From the NCBI GenBank assembly GCA_021324155.1, contig JAJPJQ010000051.1, forward strand, positions 124,001 through 188,000: a stretch of DNA of 64,000 nucleotides, read 5' to 3'. The position numbers and the translations under genes were made by a program. The notes beneath the pieces were generated by a model. That model saw nothing but the letters and a program-made list of their open reading frames with translations. It made no database searches and had not been told where the DNA came from. Below are positions 7,713-16,253 of this stretch, one piece after another. The stretch comes from Pseudomonadota bacterium. Its GTDB lineage: Bacteria > Desulfobacterota > Binatia > UBA9968. The first letter of the stretch is position 1. Every line of letters starts with the position of its first letter.

Positions 7713-8132
7713 ATGGAATGGAAAGAAGCGCTTCCGCTCGTCCAGGACAATCATACCGGCATCGCGGTTTCGATCGACTCGAAAGGCCGCGCGCACGCGA
7801 CGGTCGTCTCGACCGGCATGCTCGACGGCAAGGTCGGCTTCGCCTCTCGCTCGTGGGCGGTGAAGACGAAAAATATCGAGCGCACCGGCCGCGCCGCGCT
7901 CACCGTAATCAAGCTCGATACGCGACGCTACGTCACCGTCGAAGGACCGGCGTCGGTCGAGCCGTGGCAAGACACGCCGGCGCACATCAAGCGGCTGAAA
8001 GATCTCTACACGTCGATGGGCCGCGCGCCGAAAAGCGACGAAGAATTCACCAAGCAGATGCGTGAGGAGCAGCGCAATATCATTCTGGTAACGCACGAGC
8101 GCTTTTACGGCAGCCTGAAGGCTGGCAAGTAG
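7713..8132 (+). CDS. Pyridoxamine 5'-phosphate oxidase-fold protein (PPOX family)
   Basis: A 139-residue split beta-barrel protein of the FMN/F420-binding PPOX family. The diagnostic run is an N-terminal helix, then GIAVSIDSKGRAHATVVSTGM, GKVGFASRSWAVKTKNIERTGRAALTVI (the typical pattern K-x-x-N-L/I-x-x-x-x-x) and a C-terminal THERFYGSL. CGGAGGAAA precedes the ATG. It follows the CoA-transferases by 106 bp on the same strand, but a possible promoter and its own terminator suggest a separate unit. Members act as flavin or F420-dependent reductases or as simple cofactor binders. Which applies here cannot be told. Confidence 0.82.
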   Translation: MEWKEALPLVQDNHTGIAVSIDSKGRAHATVVSTGMLDGKVGFASRSWAVKTKNIERTGRAALTVIKLDTRRYVTVEGPASVEPWQDTPAHIKRLKDLYTSMGRAPKSDEEFTKQMREEQRNIILVTHERFYGSLKAGK

Positions 8133-8147
8133 CGCTAATTCCGGACC

Positions 8148-8177
8148 GAAAAACGCCCAGAATCCGGGGCATTTTTC
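8148..8177 (+). terminator. Rho-independent terminator after the PPOX-fold gene
   Basis: GAAAAACGCCC (8148-8158) pairs with GGGCATTTTTC (8167-8177) with one mismatch around an 8-base loop. The T tract is within the 3' arm, so the same hairpin would also work on the opposite strand. Confidence 0.65.
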
Positions 8178-8234
8178 GCACGAAGAAATTTTTTTATTGT
8201 TGAAGCGCGCGCGGCTGTGCTAAAAGGTCGCGCC

Positions 8235-9116
8235 ATGAGCAAGACACTGAGGCTCGACATGAACGAGCGCGAGCGGCGCATCGTCCGGAATGTCGAGGAC
8301 TACGGCTGCCATATCGCGTTCATCCGCGAAGCCGCCGGCCTGGCGGGCTTCGCTTATTCGATCGGCCTTTACCAAAACTTTCGCCATCCGGAGATCATTC
8401 TCTTCGGGCTGGACACCGAAGTGATGACGCGGACGATCAATCAGCTCGCGCAGCAGATCCGCGGCGGAAAAATGTACGACGCCGGTTTCGATTACCCCGA
8501 AGTGCTCGACGGACTCGAATGCCGTTTTCACTACGTGCAGAACCATTGGCAGCTTCTGTTCGCCTCGGTCGCGCGCTGGTTTTACGAAGCCGACGACGTG
8601 CCGTTCCTCCAGTGCATGTGGCCCGATCAGCGGAAAAAATATCCCTGGAGCGCTTATTATCGCCCCGATCGGCTGCCGGAGCAGCCGTGGCTCTTCCGCG
8701 AAGACGCACGCGATGCGGGCGTGGAGGGCTTCATCCAGGCAACCTACGGCGATGAAGGCATCGACAGCGTGCTCAAAATCTTCGACGAGCGCGCCGCAGG
8801 CCAGACGCTCACCTCATCGTGTGCCAAGCATCGCTACGATCGCCTCACATGGCCGTTCGAGCGGCCGTCGCGCATGCGGGTCTTCTCGCATGCCGATCTT
8901 CAGCCGGAGAAAATCCTCGCCGTCTTTCACGAGGACGACGGCAGCTGGTTCGTCATGTCGCGCGCGCAGGGCGAGGACGAAACCGCCAGCGAATTGTGCC
9001 TCGGCTGTCTCGCCGCCGCCGATCCGTCGCTCGCCGAAGTCGCTGACCTACCGCGCGGCTGGGCCGCGCGCCGGCCGAGTCCCTCCGACACTTGGCGTCG
9101 CCGGCCTGGCGACTGA
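8235..9116 (+). CDS. DUF4262-domain protein
   Basis: Residues about 10-150 match the DUF4262 pattern: a tyrosine/glycine-rich start (VEDYGCHIAFI), GFAYSIGLYQNFRHPEIILFGL, then FRFHYVQ-like and WLFREDAR segments. The C-terminal part (ILAVFHEDDGSWFVMSRAQ) resembles DUF2185/immunity-type modules. The ATG at 8235 is chosen because AAAAGG lies 7 bases upstream; a GTG at 8217 is possible but has no ribosome site. Stand-alone gene after a terminator. Function unknown; in other genomes such proteins occur near toxin immunity genes, but nothing here supports that. Confidence 0.7.
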   Translation: MSKTLRLDMNERERRIVRNVEDYGCHIAFIREAAGLAGFAYSIGLYQNFRHPEIILFGLDTEVMTRTINQLAQQIRGGKMYDAGFDYPEVLDGLECRFHYVQNHWQLLFASVARWFYEADDVPFLQCMWPDQRKKYPWSAYYRPDRLPEQPWLFREDARDAGVEGFIQATYGDEGIDSVLKIFDERAAGQTLTSSCAKHRYDRLTWPFERPSRMRVFSHADLQPEKILAVFHEDDGSWFVMSRAQGEDETASELCLGCLAAADPSLAEVADLPRGWAARRPSPSDTWRRRPGD

Positions 9117-9186
9117 TCTCTCCCGGTTGAATTTGCCACGCGCAAGCTGCTAAAAACGGCTTCAGCGAACGTTCGAGGTATTCGCC

Positions 9187-10149
9187 ATGAAGCTCGCGCC
9201 CGTCCTCGTCGTCATTCTATTATTCTTCACTGCTTTCCCAGCGCACGCGCTCGAGAACGTCCGCGTCGCCTATCCGTCGATGAACACCTCGGTTTACTGC
9301 CTCATCATCGCGCAGAAGGAAGGCTATCTTAAAGAGGAAGGCATCGATGTTCAGATCTTGAGCATTCGCGGCGAGATCGCGATCCGCACCGCGCTCGCGG
9401 GCGAGATCGACTTTTTCACCAACGCGGGCAGCGCGCTCGCCGCAGCCGTCAGAAACGTGCCGGTCAAGATCGTCACGGTCTTCCAGGACAAGCCGTCATG
9501 GGACCTGATCGCGCTGCCGACGATCAAGTCGATTTCTCAGCTCCGCGGCCAGAACGTTGCGATCATGTCGCCGGAGGGATCGCTCGCCGTCGTCGCGCGC
9601 GAGATCTTGAAGAAGAACGGCCTCGACCCGGGGAAGGACGTAAATCTCGTCGTTATGGGCGGCGACGAAGTGCGCTTTCCGGCGCTCAAAGGCAAGGCGA
9701 TCCAGGCGACGCTGTTCAATACCGGCACGAGCATCGTGGCGCAGCGCGAAGGCTTCACCAAGCTCGCCTCCGCCGGCGACTACGCCAACCTCGTCCAGGG
9801 CGGGCTCGCGACGACAGACGAGAAGATCAAGCAAAATCCGGGAAAAATCTTTCGCTTCATCCGCGCGAGCCTCAAAGGCCTGCGCTTCTTCGTCGAGAAG
9901 CGCGAGGCGGGAATCAAATACATGATGGATGCGCTGCGCCTCTCGGATCGCGAGACGGCGAACGCCATCTACGACATCGAGTCCAAGCTCGTGCTGCGCG
10001 AAGGCGCTAGCCCCGACAAAACGCTCCAAACGATGATCGATGACATGCGCAAGACGACCAAGACTACGCGCGAGATCAAGACGACGGAAATATTCGATTT
10101 AACTTTCGTCCGCAAAGCGGCGGAAGATCTGAAGGGCTGGAGACCGTAA
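9187..10149 (+). CDS. ABC transporter substrate-binding protein, NitT/TauT type (orphan)
   Basis: A 320-residue exported binding protein with a clean signal peptide ending at PAHALEN. Typical features are VRVAYPSMNTSVYCLIIAQKEGYLKEEGIDV, AGEIDFFTNAGSALAA and SISQLRGQNVAIMSPEG. No permease or ATPase gene is nearby. It sits 19 bp upstream of a UbiD decarboxylase on the same strand, so it probably delivers or senses a carboxylic acid handled by that enzyme. GAGG lies 11 bases before the ATG. The transport partner must be encoded elsewhere. Confidence 0.87.
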   Translation: MKLAPVLVVILLFFTAFPAHALENVRVAYPSMNTSVYCLIIAQKEGYLKEEGIDVQILSIRGEIAIRTALAGEIDFFTNAGSALAAAVRNVPVKIVTVFQDKPSWDLIALPTIKSISQLRGQNVAIMSPEGSLAVVAREILKKNGLDPGKDVNLVVMGGDEVRFPALKGKAIQATLFNTGTSIVAQREGFTKLASAGDYANLVQGGLATTDEKIKQNPGKIFRFIRASLKGLRFFVEKREAGIKYMMDALRLSDRETANAIYDIESKLVLREGASPDKTLQTMIDDMRKTTKTTREIKTTEIFDLTFVRKAAEDLKGWRP

Positions 10150-10168
10150 TTAGCACGAAAGGACCGAC

Positions 10169-11614
10169 ATGGGCTTTAACGATTTAAGAGACTTTCTGGA
10201 CGCGCTCGACGAGCGCGGCATGCTGCGCGTCGTCGAAGGCGCGGATTGGAACCTCGAGATCGGCGCGATCTCGCAGATGATGCAGGAGACCCCCGAGAAC
10301 CCCGTGCTCTTGTTCGACAAGATCCCCGGCTACCCGAAGGGCTTTCGCGTTCTCACCAATATGCTGAACAGCCCGAAGAAGCAGGCGCTGGCGCTCGGGC
10401 TCCAGCATAACCTGCCCGATCTCGAGATCGCGCAGCTCATGAAAGAGCGGCGCAGGGAGACGGCGTCGATTCCCCCGCGCGAAGTTTCCACCGGACCGGT
10501 CATGGAAAATCAGGACCGCGGCGACAAGGTCAATATTCTCAAATTTCCAACGGCGAAGTGGCGCACGCTCGAAGGCGGACGCTATATCGGCACTACCACG
10601 CTCGTGATCAATCGCGACCCCGACGAGGGCTGGGTCAACATGGGAACGTACCGGCAGATGATCCACGACGAGAAGACCGTCGGCTTCTTCGTCGAGCCGC
10701 ACCATCACGGCATGATCATCGCGAAGAAATACTGGGCGCGCGGCAAGGCCTGCCCGGTTGTCGCCGTGTACGGCCAACAGGCGGAATTGTTTCTGGCCTC
10801 GACGGCGAGTTCGCCATGGGGTAAATCCGAGCTCGACGTCGCCGGCGCGATGGCGGGTCATCCGATCGAGATCGTCAAAGGGCCGCTGACAGGCTTGCCG
10901 ATCCCCGCTAACGCCGAGATCGCAATCGAAGGCGAGGTCCCGCCTCCCGAGGTCGATTCGCGGCCGGAAGGTCCCTACCGCGAATGGCCGGGCTACTACA
11001 GCCAGGAGCCGCACCCGCAGCCGGTGATCCACATCAAGGCAATCTACTACCGCAACGACCCGATTCTAACCGGGCCGCACCAGAACAATCGCAACATCAG
11101 CGTCGGCCCCGTCGCCCACGCCGGCATTGCCGTCTGGGAGGCGCTGGAGAAAAGCGCCTTGCCGGGCATCCGCGGCGTCTGGGCGCACGCCAACGGTCTA
11201 TTCATCGTAATCTCGCTCAAGCAGGCCTTCGCCGGCCATGCCAAGATGGCTCTGCTCAACGCCGTCGGCGCTCGGGGGTCGAACAGCGCCTACCGATATT
11301 ACGTGGCGGTTGACGAAGACATCGACCCGTCGAACCTGAACGACGTCCTCTGGGCAATGACCACCCGGTGCCTGCCGGAACAGCAGATCGATATCGTTCG
11401 GGGCACGGTGAGCACCCGCGTGGACCCGATCATGAGCCCTCAAAAGCGTGATACCTGGGATCTCACCTGCGGCCGCGTCCTCATCGACGCCTGCAAGCCT
11501 TTCGAGTGGATGGATCAGTTCGGGAAGCACATGACCTTCACGCCGGAATACGAGAGGCAGGTCCGGGAAAAATGGAGCTTCTTGGTGAAGGACGGCAGGG
11601 GAAAACACAAGTAA
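10169..11614 (+). CDS. UbiD-family decarboxylase
   Basis: A 481-residue prenyl-FMN-dependent decarboxylase of the UbiD/Fdc family. Unlike the homologue at 3400 it keeps the canonical residues: Arg162 in MGTYRQ, and Glu267 and Glu272 in EGPYRE. The ELDVAGAMAGHPIEIVKGP segment is also typical. The start follows GAAAGGACC. The binding-protein gene 19 bp upstream is co-transcribed. The substrate is likely an aromatic or alpha,beta-unsaturated acid, which is inference from the family. A UbiX-type prenyltransferase must exist elsewhere in the genome for it to work. Confidence 0.9.
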   Translation: MGFNDLRDFLDALDERGMLRVVEGADWNLEIGAISQMMQETPENPVLLFDKIPGYPKGFRVLTNMLNSPKKQALALGLQHNLPDLEIAQLMKERRRETASIPPREVSTGPVMENQDRGDKVNILKFPTAKWRTLEGGRYIGTTTLVINRDPDEGWVNMGTYRQMIHDEKTVGFFVEPHHHGMIIAKKYWARGKACPVVAVYGQQAELFLASTASSPWGKSELDVAGAMAGHPIEIVKGPLTGLPIPANAEIAIEGEVPPPEVDSRPEGPYREWPGYYSQEPHPQPVIHIKAIYYRNDPILTGPHQNNRNISVGPVAHAGIAVWEALEKSALPGIRGVWAHANGLFIVISLKQAFAGHAKMALLNAVGARGSNSAYRYYVAVDEDIDPSNLNDVLWAMTTRCLPEQQIDIVRGTVSTRVDPIMSPQKRDTWDLTCGRVLIDACKPFEWMDQFGKHMTFTPEYERQVREKWSFLVKDGRGKHK

Positions 11615-11669
11615 TGGTATCGACATAAAATCATAGCCCCCATATAACGAAATTCTCTAGCCCGCCGTC

Positions 11670-11698
11670 TTGACAAACGTTTTAGCTGCTGGTACTCT
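11670..11698 (+). promoter_or_regulatory. Sigma-70-type promoter before the transglycosylase gene
   Basis: TTGACA (11670-11675), a 17-base spacer and TACTCT (11693-11698). The -35 is perfect and the -10 matches three of six. It lies 54 bp before the ATG at 11752, in the 137-bp gap after the decarboxylase. Confidence 0.5.
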
Positions 11699-11751
11699 CC
11701 GGGTACCTAAACCGCCCCGTATATGTTCCCTCCGGGCGGGGCCTCGCAGCC

Positions 11752-12411
11752 ATGCTATTCGGAAACGAAATTTCGTCGCTGTCGAGATTCGAGCGCAGAG
11801 TCGTCGTGGCCCATGCGGTCGTTTTGGGCCTGTTCGTCCTTTTCTTCCCGAGCCGTCTTTTCAACCCGGGAAACCTGCCTGTGCTGGAGCGCCAGGAGCG
11901 GCCCACCCCCGAGCTCCTGAAGATCTATTCGATCCTGCGGTCGGGCATGGGCCAGGCGAGCGAGAGCGCCGTATGGGCGGTATCCCGGACCATCATCCAG
12001 GAGAGCCGCCGGCACTCCTTCGACCCCCTATTGGTTCTGGCCGTGATCGCGGTCGAGAGCAGCTTCCAGCACACGGCGGAGTCGCCTGACGGGGCTCGTG
12101 GGCTGATGCAGATCCAGCCTTACATCGCCGGCGCGCTGTCGGAGCAGCGACGCTCGCTTTACGGCGACAAGCACGCGGTCGGCGCCCCCGACCTCGACAA
12201 CCCGATCGTCAACATCAAGCTCGGGGTCTTCTATCTGCATTCCTTGTGGACGAACTTCCGCGACATGAAACTCGCTCTCACGGCCTATAATTACGGCCCG
12301 GGGAATGTCCAGAACCGCATCGACGAGGAACAGGAAGTCCCGCAGGAGTACGCGTCGAAGGTCCTCTCCACCTACCAGGGGTATCGTCGCACTCTGCACC
12401 GCTCCCGCTAA
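11752..12411 (+). CDS. Membrane-anchored lytic transglycosylase (SLT/MltE-like)
   Basis: Murein lytic transglycosylases cleave the MurNAc-GlcNAc bond of peptidoglycan. The 219-residue protein has one membrane segment at about residues 16-35 and an SLT domain with catalytic Glu102 in VIAVESSFQHTAESPDGARGLMQ. It also has the downstream NIKLGVFYLHSL and LTAYNYGPGNV motifs that shape the glycan groove. The ATG at 11752 follows a GGGCGGGG tract. A promoter lies upstream, so it is likely transcribed on its own or with the JAMM peptidase gene 65 bp downstream. Confidence 0.9.
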   Translation: MLFGNEISSLSRFERRVVVAHAVVLGLFVLFFPSRLFNPGNLPVLERQERPTPELLKIYSILRSGMGQASESAVWAVSRTIIQESRRHSFDPLLVLAVIAVESSFQHTAESPDGARGLMQIQPYIAGALSEQRRSLYGDKHAVGAPDLDNPIVNIKLGVFYLHSLWTNFRDMKLALTAYNYGPGNVQNRIDEEQEVPQEYASKVLSTYQGYRRTLHRSR

Positions 12412-12476
12412 GCGAAGCTTTCCGTTCTCAACTCTCGCTCACGTCCGCGACCTGTGTTAGTAATCGAGCGACTGCG

Positions 12477-12956
12477 GTGAGAGAGTTTTTGCAAATCGTC
12501 CTGAGCGACCCGGCGCTGGCCGACATCTCTCGGCATGCCGCGGAGTCGTTCCCCGAAGAGTGCTGCGGCGTCGTCCTGGACTACGGCGGGCGCGACGAAG
12601 TGCGCCGGCTCGAGAATATCCAGAACCGGCTTCACGCGCTTGACCCGGAGACTTATCCGCGGCTCGCGACAATCGCCTACGCGATGGATCCCAAGGAGCT
12701 CGAGACGGTACTGGATCGCGCGGCCGTCGCGGGCGGGCGCGTCAAGGCGTTCTATCACTCGCATCCGAACCACGAAGCCTACTTCTCCGCCGAGGACAAG
12801 GCGTTCGCGATGCCCTTCGGCGAGCCGACGTTTCCGGACACCGCGCAAATCGTGGTCTCAATCTACGACCGCGTGGTCAAGCGCGTCGCAGCGTACCTTT
12901 GGGACGCCGAGCGGCAGGACTTCGTCGAAGCCGCGCTCAGGAACTCCGCCCGATGA
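12477..12956 (+). CDS. JAMM/MPN+ zinc metallopeptidase (Mov34 family)
   Basis: Bacterial JAMM proteins remove tail residues from small ubiquitin-like sulfur carriers or act as deubiquitinase-like peptidases. The 159-residue protein has the zinc motif: Glu27/28 in FPEECCG, then His94-Ser-His96-Pro, Ser104 and Asp107 in HSHPNHEAYFSAED. The GTG at 12477 is the only upstream in-frame start with a plausible position. It overlaps the next gene by four bases (ATGA), so the two are coupled. No ThiS/MoaD-like carrier gene is beside it, which leaves the target open. Confidence 0.88.
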   Translation: MREFLQIVLSDPALADISRHAAESFPEECCGVVLDYGGRDEVRRLENIQNRLHALDPETYPRLATIAYAMDPKELETVLDRAAVAGGRVKAFYHSHPNHEAYFSAEDKAFAMPFGEPTFPDTAQIVVSIYDRVVKRVAAYLWDAERQDFVEAALRNSAR

Positions 12957-13825
12957 CGCCGCCGCGCGAGGGCGCCGTCGACGTGCGCGGCCTCACGATT
13001 CATTACCTCGAATGGGGCGACCCTGCGGCGGAGCCGCTGCTCCTGATCCACGGCTTTCTCGACCATGCGCGCAGTTGGGAGCGCTTCGTCGCCGCGCTTG
13101 AGACTCACGACGCGACGCCGCGGCGCATCATCGCGCCCGACTGTCGCGGGCACGGCGACAGCGCCTGGGTCGGCGCCGGCGGTTATTATCACTTTCCCGA
13201 CTATATCTGGGACTTGAATACACTCGTCGAAGTTTTGCGGCTCGACCGTTTCGCGCTCGTCGGCCACTCGATGGGCGGCACGATCTCGTTCATTTACAGC
13301 GGCACGTTTCCCGCGCGCGTTAAAAAGCTCGTCCTCGTCGAAGGCATCGGGCCGCTGCCGGCCGCGTTCGCCGAGGCTCCGTCCCGCATGGAGCGCTGGA
13401 TCGCGGAAGTGAAAATGGTGCCGCAGCGGAAAATCGTCGAGTACCCGAGCCTCGAAGCGGCGGCGGAGCGGCTGAGGCGGAAGAATCCGCGCCTCGACGC
13501 CGCACATGCGTTGGAGCTTGCGCGCGGCGGCATGCGCCGGCTCGCGAACGGCAACTGGGTGTGGAAGTTCGATCCGCTACATCGCACGGCTGCGCCGCAG
13601 CCGTTCTACTCGGCCCAGGCGGTGGAATTTTTCCGGCGCATCGAATGCCCGGTGCTCGTCATCAACGGCGCGGAGAGCCATCACACACCGCGGCCGGATA
13701 TCGCTGAGCGCCTCGAGGCGATCCGCGACCGGCGCGTCGCGTCGATCGCGGGCGCCGGCCACATGGTGCACCACGACAATCCCGCGCGACTCGCGGAGCT
13801 CGTCGCCGGATTTATTCACCGTTGA
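12953..13825 (+). CDS. Alpha/beta-hydrolase
   Basis: A 290-residue alpha/beta-hydrolase fold enzyme. The oxyanion region is LLLIHGFLDHARSW, followed by APDCRGHGDS. The nucleophile is Ser106 in GHSMGG, and the catalytic His is in AGAGHMVHHDNP near the C-terminus. The ATG at 12953 overlaps the JAMM stop (ATGA); the open frame upstream of it is noise. Substrate unknown: esters, lactones and ring-cleavage C-C bonds are all possible in this family. The pairing with a JAMM peptidase gives no further clue. Confidence 0.87.
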   Translation: MTPPREGAVDVRGLTIHYLEWGDPAAEPLLLIHGFLDHARSWERFVAALETHDATPRRIIAPDCRGHGDSAWVGAGGYYHFPDYIWDLNTLVEVLRLDRFALVGHSMGGTISFIYSGTFPARVKKLVLVEGIGPLPAAFAEAPSRMERWIAEVKMVPQRKIVEYPSLEAAAERLRRKNPRLDAAHALELARGGMRRLANGNWVWKFDPLHRTAAPQPFYSAQAVEFFRRIECPVLVINGAESHHTPRPDIAERLEAIRDRRVASIAGAGHMVHHDNPARLAELVAGFIHR

Positions 13826-13832
13826 CGCAAAA

Positions 13833-14135
13833 ATGGAAGATTGTTATCTTCCAACTGTGAGCGAGAGAAAGCGACTGTTTTTGAGCGTGGGCGACGAAGT
13901 CACGCACCAGAGCTACCAGCAATGGGGGCATGGCCTCGTGGTGGAAGTCATGACTTCATCGGTGCCCGGCGGCACGTGCCTCGCGCGCGTGCGTTGGCAA
14001 GACGGACAGGTGCGCACGTTCAATAACGATATGGACAACCAGAGCTGCTGCTATTATTTCGGCGTGCGGCGCTATTGGAATCCGAAGCACGCCGGCGACG
14101 CGTTGAAGGCCAAATTTTTCTCTCTCAAAGGATAA
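13833..14135 (+). CDS. Small protein with a DUF3553-like domain
   Basis: A 100-residue protein starting at the ATG at 13833 (MEDCYLPTVS); a GTG at 13857 is an alternative start. The core (SVGDEVTHQSYQQWGHGLVVEV, then ARVRWQDGQVRTFNNDMDN) resembles the DUF3553/CarD-like beta-barrel, a small Tudor-like fold that in CarD binds RNA polymerase. The match is by eye and moderate. A Cys-Cys-Tyr-Tyr element follows at about residue 72. It starts 7 bp after the hydrolase stop and is followed 5 bp later by an exported protein gene, so all are probably co-transcribed. Confidence 0.6.
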   Translation: MEDCYLPTVSERKRLFLSVGDEVTHQSYQQWGHGLVVEVMTSSVPGGTCLARVRWQDGQVRTFNNDMDNQSCCYYFGVRRYWNPKHAGDALKAKFFSLKG

Positions 14136-14140
14136 CCGCA

Positions 14141-14533
14141 ATGAAGAAAATCACAGCCGTGTTTGCCGGCCTGACCGTCGCAATCGCCCTGCTCGCGCCG
14201 CTCTGTGTTCGCGCCGCCGATCCTGTCGAAACCGCCGGAGTAGCGGTTGGCGTCACGGCAGGCAACGCCGTCGTCGTGCCCATGAAGATCATCTCTGTCG
14301 GCACCGGCCTTATCGCCGGCGCGTTATCTTTCGTTCTTACCGGCGGCAACGCCGATCTCACCCGGCAGATATGGAGCGACGTCACCGAGGGCCCGTGGTA
14401 CGTATCACCCGCGCTGGCCCGCCGAGCGATCGGCGAGCGTCCCGAGCTGGAAAAGAAAAAGGCCGGGATGGTCGAAGCCACCCCGGCCATGGAAGCGCAG
14501 CCGGCGCCCGCCGATTCTCGCAGCGGTCAATAA
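14141..14533 (+). CDS. Small exported or membrane protein, unknown function
   Basis: A 130-residue protein starting at the ATG at 14141, with GGATAAC upstream. It has a signal peptide (MKKITAVFAGLTVAIALLAP..., cleavage near VRAAD). A second glycine-rich hydrophobic stretch follows (VGTGLIAGALSFVLTGG), then a charged tail. No family is recognised. The stop at 14533 directly abuts the stop of the convergent dienelactone hydrolase gene with no spacer, so the two transcripts must overlap. Confidence 0.6.
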   Translation: MKKITAVFAGLTVAIALLAPLCVRAADPVETAGVAVGVTAGNAVVVPMKIISVGTGLIAGALSFVLTGGNADLTRQIWSDVTEGPWYVSPALARRAIGERPELEKKKAGMVEATPAMEAQPAPADSRSGQ

Positions 14534-15265
14534 CTACGCCGCGAGATTTTTCTTAAAAAAGTTTACCGTTCTCTGCCACGCGTCTTTCGCCGCGTCCGCG
14601 TTGTAGCGCTCGGCGTTCGTGTTGTTGTTGAACGCGTGCTTCGCACCCGGATAAACTTTGATGTCTGCCTGCTTGCCGAACTTGGCGAGCGCCTGCTTGA
14701 GCGGCTCGACTCCCGGCATGATGTTCGGATCGTCCTGGGCGTAGTTGCCCATCACGGGACACGGAATGTTCTGCACCTGATCCAGTGGGTCGGGATTTCG
14801 GCCGTAGTAGACCACCGCCGCGTTCAAATCCTTGCATTTGGTCGCGAAGTTCAGCGACTGGCCGCCGCCCCAGCAGTAGCCGACGACGCCTACTTTTCCG
14901 TTGAGGAAGTTTTGCTTCTTCAAATAAGCGACGGCACTCGTGAGGTCTTCGACCACCATGTTGCCGTTGATCTTCTTGATCGCCTCGATCGCCTCCTCGG
15001 GAGTCTTGAACTGATCGCTGCCGCCGATGCGCGACATGAGGTCGACGGCGAGCGCGGCGAACCCTTCCTTCGCGAAGCGCCGGGCGACGTCCTGGATATG
15101 CGGCACCAAGCCGCGATTTTCATGAATAACGATAACCGTGCCGAGACTCTTGCCGTCTTTGGGACGCGCGAGATACGCCTTGACCGGTCCGGCGCTTCCG
15201 GGAAAGGTCACGTTCTCTGAAGTCAAAGCCGGGTCATTCGGCTGAACGATGTTGCCTTCCGACAT
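14534..15265 (-). CDS. Dienelactone hydrolase family protein
   Basis: A 243-residue alpha/beta-hydrolase of the dienelactone hydrolase type, which opens lactone rings in chlorocatechol and related pathways. It shows the unusual cysteine nucleophile: Cys131 in GYCWGGG, with Asp179 in QDDP and His210 in AKHAFNN completing the triad. IVIHENRGLVPHI is the oxyanion segment. A strong AAAGGAGG lies before the ATG at 15265. It is encoded alone on the minus strand and fits the aromatic-acid theme of the window, but the family also contains general esterases. Confidence 0.88.
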   Translation of the reverse strand: MSEGNIVQPNDPALTSENVTFPGSAGPVKAYLARPKDGKSLGTVIVIHENRGLVPHIQDVARRFAKEGFAALAVDLMSRIGGSDQFKTPEEAIEAIKKINGNMVVEDLTSAVAYLKKQNFLNGKVGVVGYCWGGGQSLNFATKCKDLNAAVVYYGRNPDPLDQVQNIPCPVMGNYAQDDPNIMPGVEPLKQALAKFGKQADIKVYPGAKHAFNNNTNAERYNADAAKDAWQRTVNFFKKNLAA

Positions 15266-15583
15266 CTTTTTTCCTCCTTTCGGTATTCGAATTGAAGCTG
15301 ATGACAGTTTCCTTATCTGAAAACCACTATTGAATCCAGACGAGACGGCGCGAAAATGATGGCGCCGAGCGCCGCGTTCCGGCAGCCGTCTCCCCTCCCT
15401 TTTTACGCGGCGAAGGGAAATTTTTCCGGGTGGTCGCCGCGGCCGGCGACGCTTCCTCCGCGGGAATATTCGTTTTTTGATCCTGCGGCCGTTGGCATAT
15501 TTCTTGGTTCAATCATGAAATAAACGCACTGCGGCCTCGCTGCAGCGCCTGAACACGAGATAAAAAAAAAAGGAGGCTTATAT
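15266..15583. other. Intergenic region between divergent genes
   Basis: About 318 bp separate the divergent dienelactone hydrolase and DUF1328 genes. I see no further gene. It contains the ribosome site of each neighbour and a stretch with some fold-back (CCTCCGCGGG). A TTGGCATATTTCTTGGT string has sigma-54-like spacing but one mismatch at the -12 GC. Promoters for both genes must lie here, but none is clear. Confidence 0.4.
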
Positions 15584-15754
15584 ATGCTTAACTGGGCAGT
15601 CACGTTTCTGGTTATCGCGTTGATCGCCGCCGTCCTCGGCTTTACGGGCATCGCCGGCGCCGCCTCGCAGATCGCGTGGATTCTCTTCGTCGTTTTCATC
15701 GTGCTGTTCCTGGTCAGCCTGATCGCCGGACGCGGCCGCGGGCCTCTCGTTTGA
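15584..15754 (+). CDS. DUF1328 small membrane protein
   Basis: A 56-residue protein with two membrane segments: [20 protein letters not shown], then [19 protein letters not shown]. This is the hallmark sequence of the DUF1328 (YtjA) family, found in many proteobacteria near stress genes. AAGGAGG lies 9 bases before the ATG. Function is unknown; expression in the family is often stress-linked. It is followed 39 bp later by a DUF3185 gene on the same strand, and the two are likely co-transcribed. Confidence 0.88.
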   Translation: MLNWAVTFLVIALIAAVLGFTGIAGAASQIAWILFVVFIVLFLVSLIAGRGRGPLV

Positions 15755-15793
15755 GGTGAGCGCGCGCACGGGTGGAGTTGAGGAGGAGGTAAG

Positions 15794-16015
15794 ATGAAGC
15801 CTGTCACGATTATCGGCATCATTCTAATTGCACTCGCCGTCTTTTCGTTCGCGTATCAAGGGATTCCGTTTAAGACGCGCGAGAAGGTCGTCGATCTCGG
15901 ACCGATCCAAGCGACGGCGGAGAGGGACAGGAGCATTCCGCTGCCGCCGATCTTCGGTGCTATCGCTCTGATCGGCGGGATCGTTCTCATTTACTCGGGC
16001 ACGAGACAGCATTAG
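15794..16015 (+). CDS. DUF3185 family membrane protein
   Basis: A 73-residue protein with two membrane segments flanking a conserved linker: MKPVTIIGIILIALAVFSF, then YQGIPFKTREKVVDLGPIQATAE and PLPPIFGAIALIGGIVLIY. The TREKVVDLGPI linker is characteristic of DUF3185. GAGGAGG precedes the ATG. It follows the DUF1328 gene and ends at a strong terminator. Function unknown; both small proteins probably sit in the inner membrane. Confidence 0.87.
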   Translation: MKPVTIIGIILIALAVFSFAYQGIPFKTREKVVDLGPIQATAERDRSIPLPPIFGAIALIGGIVLIYSGTRQH

Positions 16016-16023
16016 CGACTCGC

Positions 16024-16054
16024 GGGAGCCGAACATTCTCCGGCTCCCACTTTT
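16024..16054 (+). terminator. Rho-independent terminator after the DUF3185 gene
   Basis: GGGAGCCG (16024-16031) pairs perfectly with CGGCTCCC (16041-16048) around a 9-base loop and is followed by ACTTTTCC. It lies 9 bp after the DUF3185 stop. Confidence 0.75.
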
Positions 16055-16084
16055 CCGCCACCAACCCACAAACAACCGCACACG

Positions 16085-16112
16085 CCCCGGAGCCGCGATG
16101 GCGGTTCCGGGG
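16085..16112. other. Hairpin in the gap before the lipoprotein genes
   Basis: CCCCGGAGCCGC (16085-16096) pairs with GCGGTTCCGGGG (16101-16112), with one G-U wobble and a GATG loop. No T tract follows directly. It may be a second terminator or a transcript-stabilising element. The rest of the 238-bp gap holds a weak TTGACC box and no gene. Confidence 0.5.
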
Positions 16113-16253
16113 CCTGCCTATTTGTACTCCTAAAGTCTGATAGGTTTATTTCAATCAGTAATCCACCCGGATTGACCGACAGCGGCTAGACGCTAACAGT
16201 AAAAAAGGAGACGGCGGCTCCTAATTTTACCAAATCTCAGAAAGGAGAATGTG

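Noticed and set aside
15508-15526. Sigma-54-like promoter (TTGGCATATTTCTTGGT)
   Set aside because: The -12 element reads GG instead of GC and no enhancer-binding regulator is nearby.
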